Source: Salvia splendens (Eukaryota; Streptophyta; Magnoliopsida; Lamiales; Lamiaceae). Taken from it: DNA of 64,000 nucleotides. The position numbers were made by a program, and so were the translations under genes. Positions within the stretch are counted from its first letter, which is position 1, and every line of letters begins with the position of its first letter. This document shows, one piece after another, positions 48,148-60,282 of the stretch. The stretch spans positions 39,880,076 through 39,944,075 of the forward strand of contig NC_056036.1 in NCBI RefSeq assembly GCF_004379255.2, read 5' to 3'. Below the pieces are notes generated by a model, which saw nothing but the letters and a program-made list of their open reading frames with translations, ran no database searches and had not been told where the DNA came from.

Positions 48148-48614
48148 ACTCTCCCACCGTTGAAAACCACCTTGCCCTCAAGGTGGAAGTCAGCAAAATA
48201 ATCTTCCATCTCATTGTCGTCGTCTTTGTTTGGATCTTCGTCTACAAACAAAATTGTATCGTTTGGGACCGCAACGAGTGATGGAGAAATCATCTTTGGG
48301 CATGAGATCTCTTTAGCAATCATCTTTGGGCTTGAGATCTCTTTAGCAACTTCACTGACATAACCAATGACGACAAAATTAATTTTTGGGCTATGAGAAT
48401 TTGGAGGAAATGTGGTTTCCACCAAATTCATTGCCTCATCCAACGCTTGTGGCAATTCGTCATCATTTTTTACCGTCTCTTCGATGAAGGGATCAGACTC
48501 GACATTTGTTATTGGCTCATCGTCATTTTTTGCAACGGGCTCGATGATAGAATCAGATGTGGCCTCCTTTTTAGCCATGGCCTCTTTTTTTGCTAAATAT
48601 GCAACTGCTTCCAT
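48105..48614 (-). CDS. Acidic ORF of the short LTR element, function unknown
   Basis: 169 residues from ATG (MEAVAYLAKKEAMAKKEA). It is rich in Glu, Asp and Pro, with near repeats (KNDDEPITN / KNDDELPQA; EISSPKMIAKEISCPKMIS). Its C-terminus, LEGKVVFNGGRVDRD, runs across the polypurine tract into the LTR. That ending resembles the last residues of plant Gypsy pol (compare LEDKAVAMGGGVD in the element at 20.5 kb), so it may be a fused or eroded relic of gag-pol. No catalytic motif visible. The frame is intact despite about 4% LTR divergence. Confidence 0.5.
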   Translation of the reverse strand: MEAVAYLAKKEAMAKKEATSDSIIEPVAKNDDEPITNVESDPFIEETVKNDDELPQALDEAMNLVETTFPPNSHSPKINFVVIGYVSEVAKEISSPKMIAKEISCPKMISPSLVAVPNDTILFVDEDPNKDDDNEMEDYFADFHLEGKVVFNGGRVDRDMIFYFIPERS

Positions 48615-48896
48615 AATTTTGTTGAGAAGTTTATTCGTCTCGGCGAAGTAAATGGCATCCTCATCAAAGTTATGATAAACAACATCCAGAAATTCTTGTC
48701 ATGAGCAATTAAGATTCGAGCTTCGATACTCGTGGAGCCATACAGATGCTGGATACTCAAAAAACAACCTCACAAAAAGCAGACGATCAACATCAGAGAA
48801 CAAGTGAGGAGGAGAGTCTGGAGTAGAGTTTGACAGCAAGACGAACATGGTGGTAGAAATCAAAAGGAGGATGAGAACCTAATGAAAGCACCAATT

Positions 48897-49247
48897 TGAT
48901 AGGAATTAACGTGAGACTAATTCCTATGGGAGAAATTAAATGAAATAACGTGACTTTGAGAGAACTGGCGGTTTCTCCAAGAGGGAGAACCTATGGAGAG
49001 AATGATAAATATTAATTTAATTCATTCTGTTTCATAATAATAAAAGACTCTACACATATTTATAATATGTGTGGTACAAAAAGATCTCCTAGGAAAGTAA
49101 ATCAAAAAGAAATCAAATCCTAACCACTATGGAAAGTAAATAAAATCATAACAACTAAATAATACTAAAGCATAAATAAACTAAATAAATATACGGAGAG
49201 AATATCAGCTCCCTTCCGGTATAAAATAGAATATCATGTCCCTATCA
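48897..49247 (-). repeat. 5' LTR of the short LTR element
   Basis: 351 bp, about 96% identical by eye to the LTR at 47795. Confidence 0.88.
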
Positions 49248-49694
49248 GTTCGACATGAGTTTTAATGCATAATAGGTAGAGTAAGAGACATGTAGAAAGA
49301 ATAAGTATTAAAGTATTATGAATGGAGAATGGAGAATGGAGAATGAGTCTCACCTCATTAGAGACAATATAGTTTCCAAAATTAGAAAATGTATATTCTT
49401 GTAGGAATGTCTAAAAAAGAAAGAATGCATATTATTGTGTAACGGAGGGAGTATTATTTTATCGAGTTTCAATTTATCTCTGTCATATAATTAAAATCAT
49501 TAATTTTAGCATATTTTTTTACAAATATTATAAAATCTTTAAAAATATAAAATTGAAAAATAATTTTGATATTTAATCTTGAGACTGATTAGCTCATTGA
49601 GTTAGCCCAAAATTCAAATATATAGGATTATAGCGGTAAAAATTAAAATTGGATTTGTATAGCATGTTAGTCAGTAGCACTCAACAAGCAAAGA

Positions 49695-50365
49695 ATTTCG
49701 AGCGAATGAAGGCCTTTTTCTTTGTGCATTGAAAATCAATTATCAGACTTTTTCTAGAAAATTTATCACCTACTTCAAGACTTTGAAAATAAGAATGAAG
49801 AAATAAACAGAATTAAGCCTTGTAACCAACGGCTAGATTATTTCTATGTCGTGTAGAGTATAGACGACCCAGTTTTGTCTCATTCCCATTTAGAAATAAT
49901 TTTAGAAGTATAGGGATCAAATGTAAATTCTAAATATTGTTCAAACTCCAAACTATTATTTAGACCGTTAGAAAATGTCAATAGATAACAAAATAGTAGT
50001 AATAAAAAATGTCAACAGTTGATGCTGTGTTGACACTGTGTTGACATTAAAATTTTGAAATTTAATTTATACTGTGTTGATATTGTGTTGAAACTATTTT
50101 GATATTGTGTTGAGGAGTTTAAAGTTTGTACAATATATAAAGTTTGCATTTTATCATTAGCCTAGAAGTATATACGTATCTAAAAATATAAATAGACCCA
50201 TATATTTTAAGGTTAAATTGTGATAGCATGGTATTATTAAGTTTAATTAATATCGCTAATTCAAATGAAGAAAATAAATGGATTCCAAGTGGAAGTATTG
50301 TTTGATAATCAAAATATCAGACATAATTAAGATATTAAGGCGTTGTAGTATATTAGAGAATTTAT
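49695..50365 (+). repeat. Diverged duplicate of the tRNA-Asp upstream segment, with tRNA stub
   Basis: Matches 46135 onward in order: AATGAAGGCCTTTT, TTGTGCATTGA, GAAATAAACAGAATTAAGCC, AACCAACGGCT, ATAGACCCATATATTT. It ends near 50341 with GCGTTGTAGTATA, the first 12-13 bases of the tRNA, then diverges. The copy is older than the tandem tRNA event. Confidence 0.6.
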
Positions 50366-50973
50366 ATTATTTGTTAAAACAAATAACGTATTTAAGTTTG
50401 TTAAATTCCAACTCAAAATATAGTAACCTAAACTTTGGAGTATATATGTCTTTTTGTGGTTACGCTTAAAGCGTTGAAATGAAAGGACACCACTATGTTT
50501 GGTTCCAATTTATGATGCATGCATTTCTGACCCATCTTGATTTAAGACGTTTCATATTGTAAAATATTAAAGTGATTTTGTCGAATGGTGAAATGTCCAA
50601 TCAAATCATAAGGTCCATGCCTAGCCCCCACCTGACCCTCACATATAAAAGAACATGCCATAAATAATAAACCAACAAACTCAACATTATAATAAATTCT
50701 TGAAGATATGTGTATTATAAATAAAAAGTAAATATATCCTTCTAAATATAGACTTGATAGCATCCTGAACATGCAGCATGTCTCTTATTCCAATATTTTT
50801 TTGTATTAATTTATATACTACATAAATACTATGGCAGTAGCAAATCCGAGAGAGAGATGATTAGTTGAAATCATAGAAAAAAAAATACAACAAACATAAG
50901 TTAATTTTCATAATTAAATAATTGAATAAACACAAAGTGGAGTCTGATACAAGATAGTAGAAATAGGAGATAA
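50366..50973. other. Intergenic, nothing recognised
   Basis: AT-rich; contains the 3' side of the EPFL gene near 50900-50973. Confidence 0.35.
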
Positions 50974-51376
50974 TTAAGGTTGATAAAGCTTATTCCCACA
51001 CATGCATTTCCAAGATAGAAGATAGTAGGTGTCATCTTCTCTATGAGATGATATAGATACTCCCCATTTCTTGGTTTGGTGAGGTGGAATTACCAAAGTA
51101 GCCTGGCATGGCCTGCAACTCATGCACTTGTTGACACAAGCAGGTGGCCTTGAACCCAACACCATCTTCCTCAACTCCTCCTCATCTTTAAATGATGATG
51201 ATGATGCCTTAATCCCACCTGATCATATCCACAAACATGATTAATTAATTAATTAAGCAATCAACCAATTCCACATCCACATGCATGTTGGTGTAGCATC
51301 TACCTGAGATGGAGGAAATGAGGAAGATTGTGGTGAGGGCAAAAGTGAGGAAGAGGGGGTTTCTTGATAGAGGCAT
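50974..51376 (-). CDS. EPIDERMAL PATTERNING FACTOR-like (EPFL) secreted peptide
   Basis: Two exons, 51376-51304 and 51218-50974 (GT-AG, phase 1), encode 105 residues. Residues 1-25 form a signal peptide (PLFLTFALTTIFLISSIS). The mature C-terminal part carries GSRPPACVNKCMSCRPC, then a variable loop, then YYLLSWKCMCGNKLYQP. Six cysteines at 52, 56, 59, 62, 96 and 98 match the core disulfide pattern of EPFL peptides. These are secreted ligands of ERECTA-family and TMM receptors that set stomatal density and organ shape. The subgroup resembles EPFL7/EPFL8 more than EPF1/2 or EPFL4-6, from memory. No defect seen, so the gene is likely functional. Confidence 0.88.
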
Positions 51377-52066
51377 GGTGGTGATTTTTGTGGTAGGGAA
51401 AAGGGGTTTGAAGACAAATTAAGATGAGCAGTGTGTGTAAAATGAGGGGACAAGACAGTTATACAGTGTTGAGAAATCATGGGCCTCTTTCTCTTGCATC
51501 AATTTCAATTACCACCTGCCACAGAAAACAATGTTTAATAGGGTTTCTCCTTTTGGGAAAATGTTGTTCTTCATAACTCTGGTTGTCAACAAAGTTCAAC
51601 TTGTTTTTCATTTTTTTCTTTCTTGTTTCCCTTTTAGTCCAGTGGAATAGTACTATATATCTGGGGTTTTACTATTTGCAGTTGCTACAAGTGCTTTATT
51701 GTTATTTTTGCATCCTAATAAGATTTGGGGAATCGTATGATAATGTCTTATTAGTCAAAGTTTTATCATTTCTTGTGAAAATACCTATTTGAATTTCTTG
51801 TTAATTATATATATTTTCTTAATCCTATATATGGGTCGCATTAAAATGAATCCGCCTTTTAAATGTTTATCTAAAACTAAATATTGATAGTCGCGCGGGT
51901 TTGTATATTGTTCAAAATGAATATGTATTTGAATGTAGATCCATGTATATATGATTGTGTACAAATCCTTCATTTTGAACAATATATTGATCCGTAAATT
52001 CTTTATTTAATGAATCACAAATTCATTTTCAACATTATGCAGATCCACGTTGAATAATATATAGTA
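51377..52066. other. Intergenic upstream of the EPFL gene
   Basis: Contains the EPFL promoter on the minus strand. ATTCATTTTGAACAATAT-like words recur from 51900 to 52460 across the next MITE. No gene seen. Confidence 0.35.
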
Positions 52067-52273
52067 CTCTCTCCGTTTCATGTTAATAGAGTAATTTTTC
52101 TATTTTTGGAAGTTCTAAGTTAATTGAGTCATTTTTATTTTTAGTAAAAAGTAATTCTCATTTTTACTTTATTATCTCTCCGTCTCTCTTACTTTTTTCA
52201 CCATCCATTTAACACACTATTCTTAAACTTCGTGTCAAAAAGAAATGCCTCTAATAATAAGGAACAGAGGGAG
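52067..52273. mobile_element. Stowaway-type MITE
   Basis: Starts CTCTCTCCGTTTCATGTTAA and ends AAGGAACAGAGGGAG, with TA at 52065-52066 and 52274-52275. Internal TAATAGAGTAATTTTT resembles the MITE at 17277. It sits inside a local repeat of ATTCATTTTGAACAATAT-like units. Confidence 0.75.
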
Positions 52274-52275
52274 TA

Positions 52276-55211
52276 GATTTTATATTGTTCAACATGAATC
52301 AGTATTTGAATGCAAATCCATGTTAAACTATTTTCAGATCCTTCATTTTGAACAATATATTGACATGCAAATTCTTTTTTCATGAATACAAATTCATTTT
52401 GAACATTATACAGATCCACATTGAACTATATCATAATTCACGTTGGACAATATAAAGATTCTTTTTTGCAATATATGCAAATTCTTTTTTTCAACAAATA
52501 TTGATTCAATTTATTATATACTCCAATATATTTACTTTAAAAAATAGGAATGTCAAGTGTCCATTTTATAGGTTTTAGATCTTATAATTGCGCCATCCAA
52601 ATTCTATCTTAGTTATATGTAGTTATTATTTCTATATTCCTAAGTCATCAATGTACTCCTATTAAGGAAAAAATAAAATAATTTTACTTTTGAGTCTACC
52701 ATATGTTCTTGAATATTTAAAAAACTTTGTCCTCATCAACACTTACTCTTGGAAATGCATATTGGTATGGAGTTTGCGCATTGCTCAAGAAACATGTTCC
52801 TATCCAAATAATTCTTCTTCTATTACAAGTTTGCAACCCACTATATATATTAGTACTAGTTCTTATAAATTAAAAAATGAATTGAACTAAAAACAAAGAA
52901 GAATATGTGTATGAAGCTATGGATTGACTTCACAATATCCTTTTTATATAGTGTCTTTAAATAACGATAAATATTCAGTTTTAACATTTATGCATGGATT
53001 CAAATTGAGATCAAATTAAAGAGAAGCTTTAAAATGACAGACAGTTTTATCTTGAAATTATTGAAACACTGCTACTGCATTTCTATTTTAGATTTTGATT
53101 TTAAATTTTCTGAAAAGATTTTCTCTATTTTTTTCATTTTTTTTGTAAATCACTTTCTGGATAGAATGAATGGTAGTGGAGGAGTGACCAAACCGTTTAC
53201 CCCACAATGGCAACATTCTAATAGATGAACAATTAATATTGAAATATGTAATTATTAAATCTCTTCGTCAAGTATATATCAATGTTGGTATCATTACCTA
53301 GGAATCTATATAGTATGATCAATGATTCTGAGCTCATCAGTCATCACGATCCTCTATCCTAGCTACATCCTACATGGTACAACCATTTTTATTTATCTTA
53401 AATTCTTTATTACTATTATTTTATTTAATTCTAATCTACTATTCCACATCAAATTTTTATAAAACTTCAAGTTTGTATAAAAAATAATACTCCCATTTTA
53501 TATAAAACCAAAAACATTTCTTAAATAGAATTTGGTCAATTAATTATTCGCCAGATTAATTTTGTTATATAATTACATCATGACAGGAATAGAAATTAAA
53601 TAACATAATAAGAGAGTGAACATTGTGAATTGCTTTAGAAGATTTGGTACTGAATTGTTATTTCTTATTCGTTACTTTATAAAAACTATAAAATTAACGT
53701 ATAGCAAATAAGACAAGTCGATTCTTCATTTCTACATTAAATTTACATATATTTTTTCATTATTCTCATTTTTTTTCTACAATCTTCAGTTTCGTGGATT
53801 TTTTAACAAATAATAAAATATATACAAGGATATTTCTAATATCCCAAACAAATTTAATTAGTGAAATAAATGATATTGAATATTAAATTGAGTACATAAA
53901 TTACTTTATTTAAATTAATTAGATTAAATAAATTAATTTATATACAAATTATTTTATACAGTATATAATAAAATAAAAATAAATAAAGTACAAAGTAATT
54001 ATCAGTCCGGACATAACATGATGATTTGTCGAGGACTCGAGGGGTTGCACATTTGTCGTTTTTTTATTTAATTGGTCCGATACACGCATATATATATATA
54101 CATTAATAAGAGTTAATTTCATCACAATTTTAAAAGGTTATATATACAAGAAATCTTATACGGCATATCAATGTAGATTAACGGAGTAGTATTTCATGAC
54201 CTTTAACTTTGGCTTTTCTTCTTTTAGCTACGAGTCAAATTTAATTTATATATTTTCCGAATTTGTTTAGTTTTAACTAGTATGAAAAAAATCATGACAT
54301 CGAATATCTAACTATGCTCGCCCATAAAAAGCATTTATTTACTCTTCATATATGAAGGATATAAAAAGGTAAAACTAAAAGCTCATTAAGAGTCCAGGAT
54401 TGAGGTAAATAACAAGAATTACAGTGGATGGAGAAATCCCAAAGTTCAGAAAGAAAGTTTTTGCAATACGTGGTGAAATTCAACAGTTAATTGAACAGTA
54501 ATTTAAAGTAAAGAGTTCACCAAATTTACCGCCAGTAGATTCAAAGTACGTTAATATATCTGTCCACAAAAAATATTCTCATAATACTCTCAGTTTATTG
54601 TTACTAGTTTTTATCTTTTATCTCCTATTTTATTCATATTTTTTCTTTCTCAGGACTTCCATTTTCTCTCGTATTTTCTCGAGATTTACCGATTTCATAC
54701 TAAAACATGTGTAGTCTTTAATAAAATTATTTTTAATGTATAGGAGTATTAGGTAGCATGGGAAAATCCAATGGGTCATCTCAGTTTCAGTACCAGTAGC
54801 TATTGTTGGGACACTAATTAATTTTTACTCTATGTATTTCATTTTTCTGATAAATGTAACGTGCACACACCAAACAAACAAGTACAGTATATAGTACAGT
54901 ATATATAAGAAAACTCCCCAATAAGAAAAATTCTAAATTCTTTTTACACCAAGTTTGAACCACATGACCAAATATTGTCTATTCTTTTTACAGCAGATGC
55001 ACAATAATCACAACTTAGAAAATTTAAAAATAATAAAAGAGCGACAAAGTTGCTTTGAATATTACCAACAAAAATGATAAAACCACCTTACATTATTCCT
55101 ACATCATATCTACAGACGATTAAAGATACAAACATATTGTCAATAAATAAGACATTTTGAACTGTGGTCACTACTTACACTCTCATCAAAACAAACCTCT
55201 GTCTCCCCTGC
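52276..55211. other. Long AT-rich intergenic, nothing recognised
   Basis: No coding or RNA gene seen on either strand, apart from 3' sequence of the putative small gene near its right end. Short chance ORFs only. Confidence 0.4.
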
Positions 55212-56246
55212 TTAGAACATGTCATACATTCCTTCACCATCCCATACATTAACCAGAAAATCCACCATTTCCTGCAAAGTTTTTAATCAAAATAGTCAGC
55301 CACGGTGCCTTACTTGCTTGCACGTACGAAAAACCATATACAAGCGTGTAAACGTACCCCTAGCGGGACAGGTCTGGGAAACGGATCTGTGCTCTTAAGC
55401 ATCCTATGCATGCCCTTACTTGAATTCACGCAACAAAGCTGAAGCTTACTGTCAATGTACAGACACGATCTTGTGAGAAGAAAAAAATCGTTTCATTTTC
55501 TTAATGCATGACGCATACAATACAGGTTTCATTAATTATCCGAACATAAAAGCTTTGTAACATTTGGGCTGTTTGATTTCTTTTTGCATCAGTAGTCTGC
55601 TCGATGATATAGAGTCTAGGAGAGGTCGTTACCTCAATTTGAGCACACGCAACAGTTGAGATCGAGAGGTTATCTTCTTTTCCCCTATCCATTTCTCTCT
55701 GCTCTCATTCCAGAGAATAAGACCTATATCCAAAAGCTTATACATATTAGAATCCATTTATCATTGAAATATCAGCAAAAAGATGAAATGACTTAGTTCA
55801 TTATTCGAATTTCGAAGATGATACATTTTCTTTCTTCTTTGGTAACATAGGGACATGAAACCATGAAAGAAATAAAGAGATGGATCCATCTTCTTCTAGT
55901 TGATATGAAGAATACTCGATTTCCAAGTAACACAGGTAATTCGTCTTTCATATTTAGCAACGGAAATGGGATTTGTGGGTATAGCAGTCTAGGCCATAAG
56001 TCGATAAAAGTGCCAAACGTTAAGCCATTATTACAGTAGCGAAAGAGAAAGGAACACAAATGTGACATAATTCATGTGAACAATTACAAGAATTCAAGCA
56101 TAGCCATAAATGCCAACAATGAACTGACCATGATTTACAAATTCAGTTGTTTCTTTTGAACAGCCAACACCTTCATCTGCATGCTCCGGGGTCGGCATAT
56201 CTCTTGATGATATACGCTTTCCAACAGAAGTCGTGCTAGATCTCAT
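55212..56246 (-). CDS. Putative small protein gene (77 residues), unidentified
   Basis: Three coding blocks join with GT-AG sites, all at codon boundaries: 56246-56139 (start MRSSTTSVGKRISSRD), 55698-55633 (EMDRGKEDNLSISTVACAQ) and 55271-55212 (EMVDFLVNVWDGEGMYDMF, stop). The first part is Ser/Thr and basic; the end is acidic and helical. Upstream, GC-richer sequence at 56350-57110 with splice-like sites may be 5' UTR exons. I do not recognise the family. The last exon, with its clean acceptor TTTGCAG, is the best-supported part. An extra exon or a different join is possible. Confidence 0.42.
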
Positions 56247-57120
56247 TTCACAGGTGCTGGCTGATCAAAAGCTACTGATATAGCAGCTTTTGGCACCCGA
56301 TAGGATCTCTAATTCTGCTCTTTCAACAGCTCATTTAACAACCGTTGCTCCTTTCCACTCCACTACACCAAATGCAGAAAATTGACTTACCAGCCTTAGA
56401 CAACAACAAGATACATCAGCCAACTAGTAGTAACTAGAAAGGAGAAAAGCATTGGATGGATTGCTTAGAGGAATCATCTAAAGGCTCTTAGCATTTGATG
56501 ATTTAAAACAAGATAGCTGTTTGCATCAGAATTCAAACATGTTGGATAGATAGGTTTTTAATTATACTACTAAGATGCTCAATGTGTTCTACTGTTCTTC
56601 AAGATGGAAAATAAATTGAATTAACATAACTGAGAAACACAAAAAACTAATAAACACTAAAGTAATAGTAGTAAAAAGCATTTAGATGATAATTATTGAT
56701 TTATTATAAATTCTAATCTTTACTCAAATTAACCTAAACAAACACAACTTACCCCAAAACCATTGATTGAGAAACAAACATTAACAGAAAATGTCGAATT
56801 GCCAAAAAAAATGCAAACCCAGAACCAAAAATGCAAATTTTCCTACCCCATACGAGCAACGGCCTAAAAACCCGAAGCAGAGACCAATCAGAACCGCAGA
56901 AGCGTCGATGACAGGAAGGATTTGCTGATTGGCTTCTGCCAAAAAAATACATAAATTGGACAAGAAATTGAGGTATCCGAAACATTATGCACAAATAATT
57001 GGTAAAAACAGAAGAAATTACATTGAAATTGTTCCCTTCCTGGTGTCGATCACTTCGCCTCGCGGCTCTGGTTGTTAGATTGCTTCTTCTTCGACAAAGG
57101 AGAAATTTCATAGCTTACCT
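56247..57120 (-). other. Possible 5' UTR region of the small gene
   Basis: The minus strand holds TTTTTTTGGCAG (acceptor-like) near 56940 followed by GC-richer sequence to about 56840. An ATGAAATTTCTCC start near 57111 opens a 120-residue frame with no known domain. I read this as leader or chance ORF. Confidence 0.25.
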
Positions 57121-57506
57121 ATTAATGTATGGAGCTGGATATCTGGTGGTTGCTATTTTTAGCACAGCCCAAAATATTTGTTAAAAAAAAAATTGGGGAT
57201 AATCATGTTAATAATTTTAATGTTGGTGGATTATTTGGATAGGCTATGGTCTGGTGAGCAAATTTAGTGCAATTCTTCATATGCTGTGTTGTTTTAGGGA
57301 AAAAATTAGAAGATTTAAACAAAGATAACATTAGAAAATAATGATATTAACACATAGATAACTAATTTTATAGGAATTTACAAAAATCTGCTTTAGCGCA
57401 TATATTTTATTTATGAAGGACCAACTAAAATTTATTAATAACTTATTAAATTATTTTTAAACATACTATCTTTTAATACTTAGATATAAAATATCTATAT
57501 ACTTAA

Positions 57507-58075
57507 GACTAGGTTAACATTTTGAGACGAAAATTCAGCAAGGCCGCCATATGGAAGGAGAAGGAGAAAAGAAAAGGAAGCCAAAAGCATATGAGAAATT
57601 CTATCAATCATCATCTTAAACCAAAATAGTTTCTGAATCAGAAAGGCTTGCTTTTTGAATAATCTGAACATATGTTTCACAAAAACGGTAATGGTCGCTT
57701 CGCAGAAGCTTTACAGAGTCCTGTAAAAGACTGAGGGAGGTGAACAACGAAGACTACAAATGAGAGTGATTTGGATAATACTCTTTGACTAGTCTCTGTT
57801 TAATAATTATATTATGCTATATTATGCTAGATATATTTGTATTTGAGGAGTACTAAATTTATTTGAGGATATATATACTAACCGAATCAAGTTATAAGGT
57901 ATAGGGCACAATTCAAAAAAATTCCAAAATATGAATAAATGACATGCCTTTCTCTATACTACGCGTAATAAATGTCATTTAAGAGATTGCCACTCCTAGA
58001 TATTTAATGCTACTAATTGAATACTATCATAGAATGTCATTTAATGTCACTATATATTCAGCAAAAACCCTAGCA
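57507..58075 (+). repeat. Segmental duplication, copy A
   Basis: About 565 bp matching 60335-60905 in the same orientation, by eye above 90%. It begins GTTAACATTTTGAGACGAAA and ends with GTCACTATATATTCA...AAAACC. The first bases translate to VNILRRKFSKAA in both copies, so the edge is probably an exon fragment. Confidence 0.85.
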
Positions 58076-58633
58076 GCCATGGTCGGAAATCCAATCGCCT
58101 TCCGATATCGACCGCCTTGAAAAAAAATTCAAGAAACCGGGAAATATCTGATCGGGTATCGGGCAACCAAATACTTAAAAATCCTAAAAATCCAATACCC
58201 ATACTTGATACCCGAAAATCTAGTATTGTGTGTCCAATTACCCGATTGTTTAGATTTTGGTTATCATATATCTATTTTGACAACCCTTTCAGTTGGGGAT
58301 CTCTCCTCCATTAACCCACTTATTATAGTGTTTATATAAACCTGAAACTCCTCATTTGCCCTCCCAATTATGTCTCGATCTTGAAAGTCAACAACATATA
58401 TCTGCATAACAGAAGAGTTGACAATAATACAACATACTGTTCCAGTAAGTATATCAATCAGCATATGCATTAGAAGTTTGATTGCCTAGACCAGCGAATA
58501 AAGACATCAGCTGAAATAAACATGAAATAAACATCAGCAAATAGCTCATTACATAGGGAAATAACAACGTTCATAAAGAGGATTACATATTAAGTAGTTA
58601 ACAAAATAAAAGGTTTTAAATGACACTTAACAA

Positions 58634-58946
58634 AATAATGAATTCAAAAGTGCCAATCGAAACCCGCTTCGACAATCTCTCCTCATATCGCTGGCCTACT
58701 CCTCCTCCTACTTTGGCCTACTCCTCCCCATCCTTCTTTTCCTCCATCGCCATAGCTTCGGAGTACTTCTGGATCTTCTTCCAATCACCTAATTGCTCCA
58801 GGTATTCCCTCAGATGAGGGATCCAGTTCCGGCGCATTCCCTATTTTTCCTCCATCTTGTAGTACTCGTTCTTGTCCTTGGCGTGCAACCTTTACAAAAC
58901 CTCATCGAAATCATCTTTGGAAATCCCAAATTCCACTAGGCAAGGA
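58634..58946 (-). pseudogene. Gene remnant, unidentified, three in-frame stops
   Basis: One continuous minus-strand frame reads FGISKDDFDEVL, RLHAKDKNEYYKMEEK, GMRRNWIPHLREYLEQLGD, WKKIQKYSEAMAMEEKKDG. It is broken by TAA near 58889, TAG near 58844 and a further TAG near 58718. The charged helical make-up is clearly protein-derived. I do not recognise the family. A MITE begins right at its upstream end (58960). Confidence 0.5.
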
Positions 58947-58959
58947 TCAAATGTCATTA

Positions 58960-59451
58960 AGGGTGGTTCGGTACGATATACCGTACTTTGAATGACATAC
59001 CGTATACCGTACCGAATTTGTATACCCAAAATTCGGTAAGGTAGTTTTTGATACCGTTACCTTACCGTGTTTCCGGTATACCGTACCGCATTTCGCTAAT
59101 ACCGTTATACCTGTTATACCGAAAAAAAATCTCTTATACACAAAATATTCAAAAAAGTCCAAAACAACTAAACTTCATCACAATCAAATCTTGTTCATAC
59201 ATTCATTCTTTTTAAATTTTTAAACACATATTTGTTTGGATCATCTCCCTAGTATATATGTTTATATATATAATAATCAATCGGTATATCGACTATTTGG
59301 TATGCCGGTATATACCGGTATACCGCGATATACCATGGTATAAAATATATAATATTGTTACCGTACCAAAAACTACGGTATACCGAAAAATCGGTATTTT
59401 TTCAGTACGGTAAGTCCCGTTATCCGGTATTTCGGTATGATTCCCCAACCC
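58960..59451. mobile_element. MITE rich in TACCG repeats, copy 1
   Basis: Left end AGGGTGGTTCGGTA; right end inverted AGGGTTGGGGAATCATACCG. Both arms are dense in GGTATACCG words in opposite orientation, with an AT-rich middle. Same general type as 35256-35741. No clean target duplication found. Confidence 0.6.
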
Positions 59452-59729
59452 TACTCTTGACACTATGGACCCCCTTTCAGTGTGTTGTAACCTGGAGTGG
59501 ACCATTCCCTCTGAATTTGAGGGAGGGCATTCCGTGTGATTGAAGGGATATTTTCCTTTCTTTACCTTTTTCTCCATTGATTTCTCATTTGCCTTGACAA
59601 AGAAGGTGGAAAAAACACCTCCAACATTCACCAAACCTATCATGAAATTAACGACAGTACTTATTAATGAAACAAGAGTTTAATTTTGTAAAATCAATAT
59701 GATGATAAATGATATCATATGGTGAATCT

Positions 59730-60086
59730 ATTATACCCAAAATATTGCAAAAAAATTCTAGTGTTCAACTACTTCAAAACGTCCAAAATAATTAAACTTC
59801 GACACAATCAAATCTTATTCATACAGTCAATTTTTTTTAGATTTTAGTATAAATATAACATAAACATATATAATAATCAATCAGTATACCGGTATACCAC
59901 GGTATACCGAAGCGTTGGTATATATCGACTATACCGCGGTATAGGAAATCTAATACCGTTACCATACCGAATCTTTCGTTACAGTATGATACTGTACCAA
60001 AATCTACGTTATACAGAAAATTGGTATTTTTGGTAATTTTTTGGTATGGTAAGTCCGGTATTCCGGTATAATTCCCAACCCCTAAC
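59730..60086. mobile_element. MITE rich in TACCG repeats, copy 2 (left end missing)
   Basis: Matches the right two thirds of copy 1 (AAACTTC.ACACAATCAAATCTT, AATAATCAATC.GTATA, then TACCG words) and ends at the same TTCCCAACCCCTA motif. Confidence 0.6.
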
Positions 60087-60245
60087 CGTCATGCACCCAA
60101 CAACATCCCGTCGAGTGCAATTTCCCCATAACTTACATGTATATTTGCATAGCTCCTTGTTTTTCTTCTTACGACAATCATCCACTGGGCAATCAAACAT
60201 GTGTTCTTTGAACCAATGCTCCGTCACCTTCTTAAGAGATTTCAA
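60009..60245 (-). pseudogene. Cys/Lys-rich gene fragment, unidentified
   Basis: The protein-like part (about 60245-60080) reads LKSLKKVTEHWFKEHMFDC, PVDDCRKKKNKELC, KYTCKLWGNC. Five cysteines suggest a metal-binding or disulfide domain. The rest of the frame runs into the MITE, so it is interrupted. It may belong to the same dead gene as the remnant at 58.6-58.9 kb (same strand). Confidence 0.3.
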
Positions 60246-60282
60246 GTTAGTTTTGCCATAGAGTTTATTACAACGATATATT

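Larger units (their letters stand above)
47795..49247 (-). mobile_element. Short non-autonomous LTR retrotransposon with one ORF (1453 bp)
   Basis: LTRs at 47795-48147 and 48897-49247 begin TGATAGG and end CCTATCA. They differ at about 15 positions by eye (about 4%). Exact 5-bp duplication GTTCG (47790-47794 and 49248-49252). On the minus strand the 5' LTR is followed by AATTGGTGCTTTCATT (primer-site-like), and GGTGGGAG precedes the 3' LTR. The 750-bp interior has no gag, RT or integrase. LTR termini and the TGGTGC start match those of the Gypsy element at 20.2-25.1 kb, a likely helper family. Confidence 0.88.
47761..49451. mobile_element. Stowaway-like MITE split by an LTR element
   Basis: The left part, CTCTCCTCCC onward, runs to 47794. 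The right part, 49248 to AACGGAGGGAG at 49451, is followed by TA. Removing the LTR element and one GTTCG copy gives a continuous short MITE with opposed ends (ATACACATTGGG...). This gives the order of insertion: MITE first, LTR element second. Confidence 0.6.
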
